64,000 bases of DNA, taken from the NCBI GenBank assembly GCA_019113985.1, contig DXGJ01000023.1:1-64000 (forward strand), in the 5' to 3' direction. A program made the translations under genes and the position numbers. The notes beneath the pieces are model-generated. The model saw only the letters and a list, made by a program, of their open reading frames with translations. It had not been told where the DNA came from and did no database searches. Shown here piece by piece: positions 36,604-45,693 of this stretch. The stretch's first letter is position 1. Every line of letters begins with the position of its first letter. Origin of the DNA: Candidatus Levilactobacillus faecigallinarum (GTDB taxonomy: Bacteria; Bacillota; Bacilli; Lactobacillales; Lactobacillaceae).

Positions 36604-37884
36604 TTGAATACAGCAAAAGCTGAATCAAAGCACTTCTGGGGTTTCCCAGTCACCCACTTTAGTTATTTCTTCATTTGGGCGGTCGTTAACGGTTATCTGA
36701 CCCTCTGGATGGAACAAGTCGCTCACCTGAACGGGACCGAATCCGGAGCCGTTTTCTCCATGATGGCCGGAATTTCGCTGATCTTCCAACCCATCTTTGG
36801 GGTACTTTCCGATAAATTACTGTTCAAAAAGAACCTGATTTTAACGATTTCCATCGTTGGTATCTTCATCGGCCCGTACTTCCAATGGGCCTTCATGCCA
36901 ATCCTGCACGTTAACGCCTTCCTGGTTGCCATCGTCACTGGGACGTTCTTGAGTTTCATCTTAAACGGTGGTGTGTCCGTTATTGAACAATACGTTCAAC
37001 GGGCTAGCCTGGCCAACGGCTTCGAATACGCCCACTCTCGGGTTGGTGGTTCCGTTGCCGGGGTCGTTGCATCGTTAGTTGCCGGTCGCATTTTCCTCTG
37101 GCAACCCAACTCAATCTTCTGGGCCTGCACGATTGCCGCAATTATCTTAACTGGTTTATTACTCTTCTCCGATAAGGTTGACTTGGATAACGCCGCCGCT
37201 GCCGGTGACACGTCCAACTCCCTGGATATGAAGACTGTTATGTCCGTGTTTAAGCTTAAGAACCTCTGGGTCCTGGCAATCTTCTACATGGGTGCTTCAG
37301 CTTTGTTTGATGTTTTTGACCAACAATTCATCATCTTCTTCAAGACCTTCTTTAACACCGCAGCCCAAGGGACGTTAGTTTACAGTTACATGAGTTCCGC
37401 GCAAACCGCAATTGAATTCTGCCTGATGTTCCCAATGCCTTGGATTATCAACAAGATTGGTTCTCGGAATGGGTTACTGATTTACGGGTTCATTACTTGT
37501 ATCCGAATCTTAGGGTCTGCTTTATCCCCTAACTGGATCTGGGTCGTTGGGTTCCGTCTGTTGGCCGGACTCGAAATGCCACTGCTCTTGACTTCCATCA
37601 TGAAGTACATCGCTGGGGCCTTCGATATCCGTCTGTACGCGACAATCTATGCCCTTGCGTCGAACTTCGCTAAGCAAGTCTCGGTCTTCATCTTCTCCTC
37701 AGTTGCTGGGAAAATGTACGATGTGATTGGTTACCAACACACTTACATCATCATGGGGATCGTTGTCTTCTTCATCACCCTGTTCGCTGTCTTCTTCTTG
37801 AAGAAGGAAGACCCCGTTCAAGCCGGTGAAGTGGAAGCACCTGCTACCGCAACAGCATCATCAACTAATAATACTCGTGATTGA
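36604..37884 (+). CDS. LacY-type oligosaccharide:H+ symporter (MFS); TTG start
   Basis: FFIWAVVNGYLTLWM...; FEYAHSRVGGSVAGVVASLVAGRIF; RBS AGGAG before TTG. Confidence 0.85.
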   Translation: MNTAKAESKHFWGFPVTHFSYFFIWAVVNGYLTLWMEQVAHLNGTESGAVFSMMAGISLIFQPIFGVLSDKLLFKKNLILTISIVGIFIGPYFQWAFMPILHVNAFLVAIVTGTFLSFILNGGVSVIEQYVQRASLANGFEYAHSRVGGSVAGVVASLVAGRIFLWQPNSIFWACTIAAIILTGLLLFSDKVDLDNAAAAGDTSNSLDMKTVMSVFKLKNLWVLAIFYMGASALFDVFDQQFIIFFKTFFNTAAQGTLVYSYMSSAQTAIEFCLMFPMPWIINKIGSRNGLLIYGFITCIRILGSALSPNWIWVVGFRLLAGLEMPLLLTSIMKYIAGAFDIRLYATIYALASNFAKQVSVFIFSSVAGKMYDVIGYQHTYIIMGIVVFFITLFAVFFLKKEDPVQAGEVEAPATATASSTNNTRD

Positions 37885-37914
37885 TAGCGCTTCATTAGGT
37901 CGTTAATCACTCAC

Positions 37915-37955
37915 GGTGACAAGGGGGGAACCAAGCCTAATGGTTCCCCCCTTTC
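37915..37955 (+). terminator. Stem-loop between symporter and GH51-B
   Basis: AGGGGGGAACCA...TGGTTCCCCCCTTTC. Confidence 0.7.
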
Positions 37956-37985
37956 GCTTATCTAAATCAACATGGAGGTTATCTT

Positions 37986-39476
37986 ATGCAAGGAAAATTA
38001 ACCATTGACCCTAGCAACCAAATCGCTAAGGTTGACGATCGACTTTACAGCTCACTTATTGAACACCTTGGTCGAGCAGTTTACGACGGTCTTTACGACC
38101 CTGAAAACCCTAACTCTGACAAAAACGGCTTTCGTCAAGACGTGGTCAATGCTATTAAAGACTTGAATATCGACCTGGTACGCTATCCCGGTGGTAACTT
38201 TGTCTCCGGATTCAATTGGGAAGACAGCATCGGCCCCAAGGACCAACGTCCGACTCGCTTAGACCTGGCTTGGCGCAGTATCGAAACCAATCAGTTCGGT
38301 CTACACGAGTTCATGAAGTGGACCAAGCAGAGCGGTACCCGTCCCGATATGGCCGTTAACTTGGGAAGCCGGGGCATTGACGCCGCCCGGAACCTCATCG
38401 AATACTGCAACTTCCCTGGCGGTACCTATTGGAGTGATCTCAGAAAGAAGAATGGTGCCGAGGAACCTTTCAACATCAAGACCTGGTGCCTGGGTAATGA
38501 AATGGACGGCGATTGGCAGATTGGTCACAAGACCGCCGAGGAATACGGTCGCTTAGCTCACGAAACGGCCAAGGTCATGCGTCTAGTTGATCCCGACATC
38601 GACTTGGTCGTGAGTGGGAGCTCTACCCGCGAAATGGCGACGTTTGGTAGCTGGGAAGAGACGGTTCTCGACCACACCTACGATGACGTCGATTACCTGT
38701 CCCTCCACCGGTACTACGACAACGAAGAAAACGACCTGCATAACTTCTTGGCCAAGTCGATTGACTTCGACGAGTTCATCGGGGGGATTGTGGCCGTCTG
38801 TGACGCCGTTAAGGCCCGCAAACACAGTAATAAGACGCTTAGCCTCGCGTTGGACGAATGGAACGTTTGGTATCACTCCCACAAACAGGATGATGAAACC
38901 GCTCCATGGCAACAAGCTCCGCACCTGCTAGAGGACCACTACAACTTCGAGGATGCACTGATGGTCGGCACTATGTTGATTACCCTATTGAAGCACGCCG
39001 ACCGGGTCAAAATTGCCTGTCTCGCCCAATTGGTCAACGTGATTGCTCCCATCATGACCACCGAACAAGGCATCTGGCTCCAATCCATCTTCTTCCCGTT
39101 CATGCAGGTCTCCAAGTACGGCCGCGGCATCGCCTTACAGCCAAAGCAGACGTCTGATACCTATGATAGTAAGGACTTCAAAGATGTCCCTTATCTCGAT
39201 AGTATCGCCGTTTATAACACCGACACCCACGAAGTTGTGGTCTTTGCCGAAAACAAGGGTGAAGAAGCCATGGACTTCAGCATGAATCTTCAAGATTTCA
39301 ACGCTCAGAACCTCGTGGAAGCCACTCAATTTTATGGCTACGGCATTAAACAAACAAATGAAAACCAACAGATGAAAATTCAACCTAATGATCAGGTGAC
39401 GCTAGCCGATAATTCGTTAAAAACCAAGCTCGCCCCACTTTCATGGAACATGTTCCGTATTAAAGTAACTGATTAA
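37986..39476 (+). CDS. GH51 alpha-L-arabinofuranosidase (B)
   Basis: RLYSSLIEHLGRAVYDGLYDPENPN; VRYPGGNFVSGFNWED; TWCLGNEMDGDWQ; LDEWNVWY. Confidence 0.95.
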   Translation: MQGKLTIDPSNQIAKVDDRLYSSLIEHLGRAVYDGLYDPENPNSDKNGFRQDVVNAIKDLNIDLVRYPGGNFVSGFNWEDSIGPKDQRPTRLDLAWRSIETNQFGLHEFMKWTKQSGTRPDMAVNLGSRGIDAARNLIEYCNFPGGTYWSDLRKKNGAEEPFNIKTWCLGNEMDGDWQIGHKTAEEYGRLAHETAKVMRLVDPDIDLVVSGSSTREMATFGSWEETVLDHTYDDVDYLSLHRYYDNEENDLHNFLAKSIDFDEFIGGIVAVCDAVKARKHSNKTLSLALDEWNVWYHSHKQDDETAPWQQAPHLLEDHYNFEDALMVGTMLITLLKHADRVKIACLAQLVNVIAPIMTTEQGIWLQSIFFPFMQVSKYGRGIALQPKQTSDTYDSKDFKDVPYLDSIAVYNTDTHEVVVFAENKGEEAMDFSMNLQDFNAQNLVEATQFYGYGIKQTNENQQMKIQPNDQVTLADNSLKTKLAPLSWNMFRIKVTD

Positions 39477-39631
39477 AACATCTAGGCGTGACCCTTATGG
39501 GTTACGTCTTTTTTAATTAAAGCAACTCCATCCGTCTCCTGTAAGACCATCTGGCTCGCTACTAAGCAGTAAATCGGCTAACTAATGGACATGTACTCAT
39601 TATCTCACAAAGCGTCTATAATCGACGAGAA

Positions 39632-39670
39632 AGGTGGCCCGAATCTCCCTTCAGGCCACCTTTTCTTACT
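39632..39670. terminator. Bidirectional terminator
   Basis: GAAAGGTGGCC...GGCCACCTTTTC. Confidence 0.8.
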
Positions 39671-40568
39671 CGTTTTCGTTACTATAATAAATTTTACACT
39701 TAATTCCCTGATCATGGTTTCCAAACTGACGGCCATAAATAGTACAGCCCCCAACGTAATCAGCATTGGGTTTCACACCAATCCGCAAGGTCCACGAATC
39801 ACCAGAGAGGTCTAAGTCAGAGACCTGGGTATCACTTGCATAGTGCCCGTCGATGAATGACCCATGCTTTGAAACGCGAAAAAGCTTTAGGATGCCATAT
39901 CGATTCATATCATCATAAACCCAACTTGGTGTTAATCGCCCACGTGTATCTGAAAAATCCCCTGGACTTTGCCAAGAACCAATCTCAGTACCGTTTAGGG
40001 TAAGGAAAAGATCTGATTTCCAATTATTATTTGAGAATGGAAATTCGGAGCTTAATTCAAGCGAGATTTCTATCATTTCAATGTTCTGATCATCCTCAAT
40101 GTAGTTAGGGATTTGATATTCAATATACCCTTTTGAAAACCAAACCATACCAGCTTTGTCACGCTCTGGTGTCATGAAATATTTTGGATCATCAACTTTT
40201 CCAATAAAACCATGCTGTCCGGCAAGTCCACAAGATGGCGTTACGTCGTAATCGGTATACTGACCGACTGGCAACTCAATATCCTTAGAATCGTACGGTA
40301 CGTACAGTTGTTTAGGAAAACCGATATTAATGGTATCCACACGAAGGCTGGAGATACGTTGTGTTCCCTGCTTTTCGGTTCGAATAATATTAGCAGCCTC
40401 AAGTTTATTCAGATGCATAATTGTAATCGTGCTACTAAGATTAAGTGCATGTGATATTTCTTTTACATTCATTTTATTCTTAGACAACAAATTAATAATT
40501 TTTACCCGTACCGGACTGTCTAGTGCTGTAAATACCGGAATTGATTTTTCAGATATATCTACGTCCAT
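39666..40568 (-). CDS. ArsR-type HTH regulator with large C-terminal beta-rich domain (paralog 2)
   Basis: TALDSPVRVKIINLLSKNKMNVKEISHALNLSSTITIMHLNKL; C-terminal PSCGLAGQHGFIGKVDDPKYFMTPER... Confidence 0.85.
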   Translation of the reverse strand: MDVDISEKSIPVFTALDSPVRVKIINLLSKNKMNVKEISHALNLSSTITIMHLNKLEAANIIRTEKQGTQRISSLRVDTINIGFPKQLYVPYDSKDIELPVGQYTDYDVTPSCGLAGQHGFIGKVDDPKYFMTPERDKAGMVWFSKGYIEYQIPNYIEDDQNIEMIEISLELSSEFPFSNNNWKSDLFLTLNGTEIGSWQSPGDFSDTRGRLTPSWVYDDMNRYGILKLFRVSKHGSFIDGHYASDTQVSDLDLSGDSWTLRIGVKPNADYVGGCTIYGRQFGNHDQGIKCKIYYSNENE

Positions 40569-40774
40569 TGCAAAAATCCCCTTACCGTCTTTTCTTTTCC
40601 ATGTTTGATTGATAGCTTTTCAATTGAAGGCCAATAAAACTAGGTTCTTCACTCTCGATAAATACCGAAAATAAATCGCCTAGTTTTGTTTTTGGCTTCT
40701 ACCTGTTAGTTGTAATCCTATCTAATTATCCTTATGGTACCATCATCCTATTCTAAGACCTACTTATTTATTAA

Positions 40775-41386
40775 CTAAGCAATAATTCTACGTGCATGAG
40801 CAATATACGCCCACGCAGATCCTAAAAAGCGTTTCCAAACAAAATCAAGTAAAATTAAGTCTATTGGAAAACTCAGTGGTAAAACCAGCAACACATAGCA
40901 TAACGCAATCGTTAATAAGAGCATTCCTAGATTCTTAGGTAGGTTTAAAACAAAGAAGACTAACGCCGTTTTGATTGTTTCCAGAGGCGTTACGCGTTCA
41001 TACACGCCAATCACCTGAATGCAGAACCAGATTCCCGAAACTAAGATAGCCAAGACCAGCATCAAACTGCCCATTACGACGTTCATTAGATTCCCTGAAG
41101 AGAGATTCTGTAGATTAACCAGGCTAGTTGTCACGGAGAGCGCGCCCACAGTAAACGTCACCGTATACCAAATCCATTGTTCTCGTAAATACCGAAAGAA
41201 CATTGGACTAACATTCTCGCCGTGCCCATTTACCCGAAAATCATTAATGACTCGTAAAGTTGCGTGGAAGGTACATCCAATTGTAATGATCGGTAAACTG
41301 ATAATTATCAGCATCGCGGTTAAAACCACGTAATCCCATAAGTTCCCCAATGACGTTGCAATAGGGCCATTTGAATACTTCATCAT
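40775..41386 (-). CDS. YesL-family (DUF624) membrane protein
   Basis: NLWDYVVLTAMLIIISLPIITIGCTFHATLRVI; end of ABC importer operon. Confidence 0.85.
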   Translation of the reverse strand: MMKYSNGPIATSLGNLWDYVVLTAMLIIISLPIITIGCTFHATLRVINDFRVNGHGENVSPMFFRYLREQWIWYTVTFTVGALSVTTSLVNLQNLSSGNLMNVVMGSLMLVLAILVSGIWFCIQVIGVYERVTPLETIKTALVFFVLNLPKNLGMLLLTIALCYVLLVLPLSFPIDLILLDFVWKRFLGSAWAYIAHARRIIA

Positions 41387-41389
41387 AAA

Positions 41390-42214
41390 CTATTCCTTCA
41401 TTCCTGACATAGCCGATCCTTGAATAAAGTACTTCTGTGCAAACATGTAAATGATAAACAGTGGCAACATGGAAATGATTGTCCCAGCCATAACTGGACC
41501 ATAGTACGTGATATGTTGACCACCAATTAGAGCTAATCCAGCTGCCAAGGTCCGCATACTTTGGTCAGTCGTCATTAACATTGGGTATAGAAGGTCATTC
41601 CAGCTACCCATTAAGCTAAAGATCGCTAAGGTAATCAGCTGTGGTTTAGCTAGCGGTAACATAATTCTAAAGTAAATTTGGAATTCGTTTAAACCGTCTA
41701 ACCGTGCCGCTTCCGCCAAATCTTCGGGTAATCCCACGAAGAACGATCGCATCATAAATATCCCAAAAGCTGTCGTCGCATGAGGAATAATTAACCCCGC
41801 ATAGGTGTTAATCATCCCAAACTTACTTAATTCCATGAACAGAGGAATCATCGTAATCGCGAATGGAATAAACATGGTGACCATAATAACGTAGTAGAAG
41901 AATGTCCGGCCACGGAAACGCATCCGAGCTAAGGCATATCCGGTAAAGGAGTCCAAAGTAACAGAGATAACACAGACCCCAACCGCGTAAATCACCGTAT
42001 TAACGATGTAGCGCGTCATTGGAATGGTTTTCCAAATATCCGTATAGTTACTAAATGTGTAATGACCAGCGAATAATTTTGGTGGATAGTTAATGATATC
42101 CGCTTCGTTTTTAAAGGAACTCAGTAGCACCCACAAGAATGGGAAGACAACTGAAATCAAGACAATAATGAGTAAAATATTTGATAAGACTGAATGCTTA
42201 TTCGTTCGTTTCAT
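41390..42214 (-). CDS. Sugar ABC transporter permease (MalG-like)
   Basis: EAARLDGLNEFQIYFRIMLPLAKPQL (EAA loop). Confidence 0.94.
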   Translation of the reverse strand: MKRTNKHSVLSNILLIIVLISVVFPFLWVLLSSFKNEADIINYPPKLFAGHYTFSNYTDIWKTIPMTRYIVNTVIYAVGVCVISVTLDSFTGYALARMRFRGRTFFYYVIMVTMFIPFAITMIPLFMELSKFGMINTYAGLIIPHATTAFGIFMMRSFFVGLPEDLAEAARLDGLNEFQIYFRIMLPLAKPQLITLAIFSLMGSWNDLLYPMLMTTDQSMRTLAAGLALIGGQHITYYGPVMAGTIISMLPLFIIYMFAQKYFIQGSAMSGMKE

Positions 42215-42230
42215 AATGATCGTCGCCCTC

Positions 42231-43145
42231 CTATCTCATTTGTTGTTCTTTATGGCTCATGTACAAGTTTGAGCCAACCGCTAAGACTGCAATAATTACA
42301 AACAATACAGTGGCAACGGTAGATGCGTATCCAAGCTCATACGGAGCCGCAAACCCACGATTATAAATGTATTGCACCGTGGATTCAGTCTTGAAGTTAG
42401 GGCCACCACCAGTGGTAACAAAGATTTGGTCAAAGACTTGCATGGAACCCGTTAAGTTCGTTAAGACACAGAATCCAAGTGCTGGAATACATTGTGGAAT
42501 CGTTACGTGGAAGAATTGTTGCATCCGGTTCGCACCATCCATTTCAGCAGACTCATATAAGCTTGGTGAAATGGCTTGAACGGCCGTCAGCATGATAATC
42601 ATGGTAACCCCGAAGCTCTTCCAAACCGTCAAGAAGGCAATTGTAGGCATTGCCCAATGGGCATTTCCAAAGAAGTCTGGTGCCGTCATCCCGATCTTCG
42701 TCAGCATGTGTGGGAATAAGCCAATGTTTGGATCAAGTAACATGTTAAAGACCAACCCAATGGCAGTTAACGAACAAACAACAGGAATGTAGAAGGTTGA
42801 CCGGCAAAACCGGTTAAACCGCGTATTCCGGGATAAGGCCGCCGCACAGAGAACCCCAACCAACACTTGTACTGGCGTTTCAAGTACCGTGAAGTAAACG
42901 GTATGCCAGATAGAGTTAATGGCCCGTGAATCTGAGAAGAAGCGGACAAAGTTGTGTAATCCAACGAATTTCGTTCCATTAAAGAAAATATTAACGTTGA
43001 AGAAACTCATCCCTAGACCGATGACAACCGGGATAAACGCGAAGAGGACCAAGGCAATTATCGAAGGTAAGATAAAGAGATAACCAACGTGACCTGGCTG
43101 ATTCCAATACGTTTTAATCCGGGACCATCTGGATGTATTTTCCAT
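42231..43145 (-). CDS. Sugar ABC transporter permease (MalF/UgpA-like)
   Basis: YESAEMDGANRMQQFFHVTIPQCIPA (EAA loop). Confidence 0.94.
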   Translation of the reverse strand: MENTSRWSRIKTYWNQPGHVGYLFILPSIIALVLFAFIPVVIGLGMSFFNVNIFFNGTKFVGLHNFVRFFSDSRAINSIWHTVYFTVLETPVQVLVGVLCAAALSRNTRFNRFCRSTFYIPVVCSLTAIGLVFNMLLDPNIGLFPHMLTKIGMTAPDFFGNAHWAMPTIAFLTVWKSFGVTMIIMLTAVQAISPSLYESAEMDGANRMQQFFHVTIPQCIPALGFCVLTNLTGSMQVFDQIFVTTGGGPNFKTESTVQYIYNRGFAAPYELGYASTVATVLFVIIAVLAVGSNLYMSHKEQQMR

Positions 43146-43177
43146 AGTAATAACTTCCCTCCAAAATAGTTCGGTAT

Positions 43178-43223
43178 AATTTTATACACTGATAACCAGT
43201 AAGCGGCATCAGTGTATAAAATT
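43178..43223 (-). other. Perfect 16-bp intra-operon stem-loop
   Basis: AATTTTATACACTGAT (43178-43193) / ATCAGTGTATAAAATT (43208-43223), 14-nt loop, no U-tract. Confidence 0.9.
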
Positions 43224-43259
43224 GGTCAATTCAACTAGATAGACTTAGACGCGATGCGT

Positions 43260-44528
43260 TTAGTCGTCGCCCTTCAGAATCTTATTAATCTTCTGATCGG
43301 CTAACTTCAACTGCGTATTCACATCACTACCCGTAACAACCTTGTTACACATTGGTGTAATGACATTGGTTTGAATATCAGATGCGTGAACGTTACCAGA
43401 CCACATAACCTTTGAGTAGCTAGTTTGCTTAGCTAATTCAGAAATGACTGGATCGTTCTTGATACTCTTGTCAGCAGCAACATCCTTCAAGTAAGGTGCA
43501 CACTTGTTTTCTTGACTCCACTTCATGCTAGTCTTCTTGGTGTTCCAGTACTTAACAAAGGAGTAGATAGCTTTCGTCTTACTGTCGTCAGTACTTGTTG
43601 GAATACCGAAACCAACACCGGCTAACCAAGCTTGCTTCTTACCATTTTTAGTCAAAGATGGGAATTGCGTAACACCGTAGTTAATCTTGTTCTTGATCAT
43701 TCCTTCGTTCAGCCATGGACCACTGACTTCAAGACCCAACTTACCAGCGAACATCAGGTTATCAACGGCAACCCCTTGGGTACTTGGATTACCCAGCTTT
43801 TGAACATACATCATTTGACGGAATTGGTTCAAAACTTTACGGTTAGCAGCATTATTGATGGTTGACTTATTTTCAGCCTTGTTTAAGATAGTCCCACCGT
43901 AAACCAATGACCATTGTGCAAAGTCAGACCAGTAAGTCCCTTGAACACCGTTACCCAGTGCTTTAATCTTCTTGGCGTAGTCCATGTATTGCGAGATAGT
44001 CTTAACTTTACTGTTAGGGTCGATGCCAGCCTTCTTGTAAAGATCCTTGTTCCAGTAGAGATAGTTTCCTTGAACTTGCATTGGGATAAAGTAAGACTTA
44101 CCCTTAATCTTCCCCATGTTGATTGCTGATTGCTGGAAGTTAGACTTGTCAACGCCTTTATAGTTGTAGAAGTTTGACATGTCCTTCATGGTTCCGTTAT
44201 GTACGTAACCAGCCATATCACCATAGTTCATGGCAACAAAGTCAGGAGCCTTCCGTGCCGTAATGGCAGTTGGCAACTTTTCATTGAAGTTGTCCCAACT
44301 CATTTGGTCCATCTTAACCTTAACGTGGTCCTTGTTGGTCTTGTTATATTCCGCAACAATCTTCTTCAGGTTAGTCCCATCAGACGCAGTAAACCCATTC
44401 CAGAAGGTAATGGTCGTCGTCTTGGATGAACTGCTGCTAGCACTCTTATTGCCACATGCGGCAAGGGAAAGCGCTGCCAATCCTGTTAAAGCTAAAACGG
44501 ATAACTTTTTCCAACTATGTTTATTCAT
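43260..44528 (-). CDS. Sugar ABC transporter substrate-binding lipoprotein
   Basis: Lipobox LAALSLAACGNK; TITFWNGFTASDGTNLKKIVAEYNK. Confidence 0.95.
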   Translation of the reverse strand: MNKHSWKKLSVLALTGLAALSLAACGNKSASSSSSKTTTITFWNGFTASDGTNLKKIVAEYNKTNKDHVKVKMDQMSWDNFNEKLPTAITARKAPDFVAMNYGDMAGYVHNGTMKDMSNFYNYKGVDKSNFQQSAINMGKIKGKSYFIPMQVQGNYLYWNKDLYKKAGIDPNSKVKTISQYMDYAKKIKALGNGVQGTYWSDFAQWSLVYGGTILNKAENKSTINNAANRKVLNQFRQMMYVQKLGNPSTQGVAVDNLMFAGKLGLEVSGPWLNEGMIKNKINYGVTQFPSLTKNGKKQAWLAGVGFGIPTSTDDSKTKAIYSFVKYWNTKKTSMKWSQENKCAPYLKDVAADKSIKNDPVISELAKQTSYSKVMWSGNVHASDIQTNVITPMCNKVVTGSDVNTQLKLADQKINKILKGDD

Positions 44529-44550
44529 AATGTTGTTTCTCCCCTTTGAG

Positions 44551-45657
44551 TTATTTAAGAACTAATTCAGTGGTTGGATCAAAGAAATGCACTGTATCTA
44601 AATCTAAACTAGCTGTTTTTTTAGTGCCCGGGGCCTCATGATCGCGGGCATTAACCTTCGCAATATAATTATGTTTATTTACCTTGCAGTAAAGCTGTGA
44701 TTCGTTCCCCAATAATTCAGAAACGACAATTTCACCATTAAGCACCGTATCTGGATGTGCTTCTACGAATGCTTGATCCACGTGAATGTTTTCCGGACGG
44801 ATTCCTAGAATAATCTGCTTACCATCATAACCCGCCTCATCGAGTTTCGTGGCTTGCTCCGGTTTCAGTAGTAAGCTGATTCCGTTATCTGCATCCGTCA
44901 GGTACTTACCGTCAAAGTCTAATGTAAAGAAGTTCATCGGTGGTGCCCCGATAAATCCACCAACGAAGACGTTAGCGGGCTTATCATAAACCTCAGCGGG
45001 CGTTCCAATTTGTTGGACTTTTCCATCCTTCATAATGACAATCCGATCAGCCATGGTCATCGCTTCGGTCTGATCATGGGTCACGTAGATGGTCGTGGTG
45101 TCCAATGAACGGTGCAAACGTGCGATTTCGGTCCGCATGGAGACCCGTAACTTAGCATCCAAGTTAGACAAGGGTTCATCCATTAGGAAGATTGGCGCAT
45201 CCCGCACGATTGCCCGGCCTAAGGCAACCCGTTGACGTTGCCCACCGGACAAGGCACTTGGCCGTTTAGGTAAGAACTCTGTTAATCCTAGAATATCAGC
45301 GGCATGTTTTACCCGCTTGTCAATCTCATCCTTGTCATACTTCCGCATCTTTAATCCAAAAGCCATGTTTTGGTAAACGGTCATATGGGGGTAGAGTGCA
45401 TAGTTTTGGAAAACCATTGCGATATCCCGATCCTTGGGAGCCTTTGTATTGGCAACCTCACCATTGATTTTCAAAGTACCCTTGGTAATTTCCTCCAACC
45501 CTGAAATCATTCGGAGCGTGGTTGACTTCCCACACCCTGACGGTCCAACAAACACGATAAATTCCTTATCCTTAACTTCCAAATTGAAGTCGGTCACGCT
45601 GTATTCGTCGGCGCCATCATACTGCTTATAAATATGTTCTAGCGATACACTTGACAT
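44551..45657 (-). CDS. Sugar ABC transporter ATPase (MsmK/UgpC family)
   Basis: GPSGCGKSTTLRMISGLEEI; LSGGQRQRVALGRAIVRDAPIFLMDEPLSNLDAKLR. Confidence 0.96.
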   Translation of the reverse strand: MSSVSLEHIYKQYDGADEYSVTDFNLEVKDKEFIVFVGPSGCGKSTTLRMISGLEEITKGTLKINGEVANTKAPKDRDIAMVFQNYALYPHMTVYQNMAFGLKMRKYDKDEIDKRVKHAADILGLTEFLPKRPSALSGGQRQRVALGRAIVRDAPIFLMDEPLSNLDAKLRVSMRTEIARLHRSLDTTTIYVTHDQTEAMTMADRIVIMKDGKVQQIGTPAEVYDKPANVFVGGFIGAPPMNFFTLDFDGKYLTDADNGISLLLKPEQATKLDEAGYDGKQIILGIRPENIHVDQAFVEAHPDTVLNGEIVVSELLGNESQLYCKVNKHNYIAKVNARDHEAPGTKKTASLDLDTVHFFDPTTELVLK

Positions 45658-45693
45658 GTCTGACCACCTTTTCGCTTATAAATTCAATTGTGC

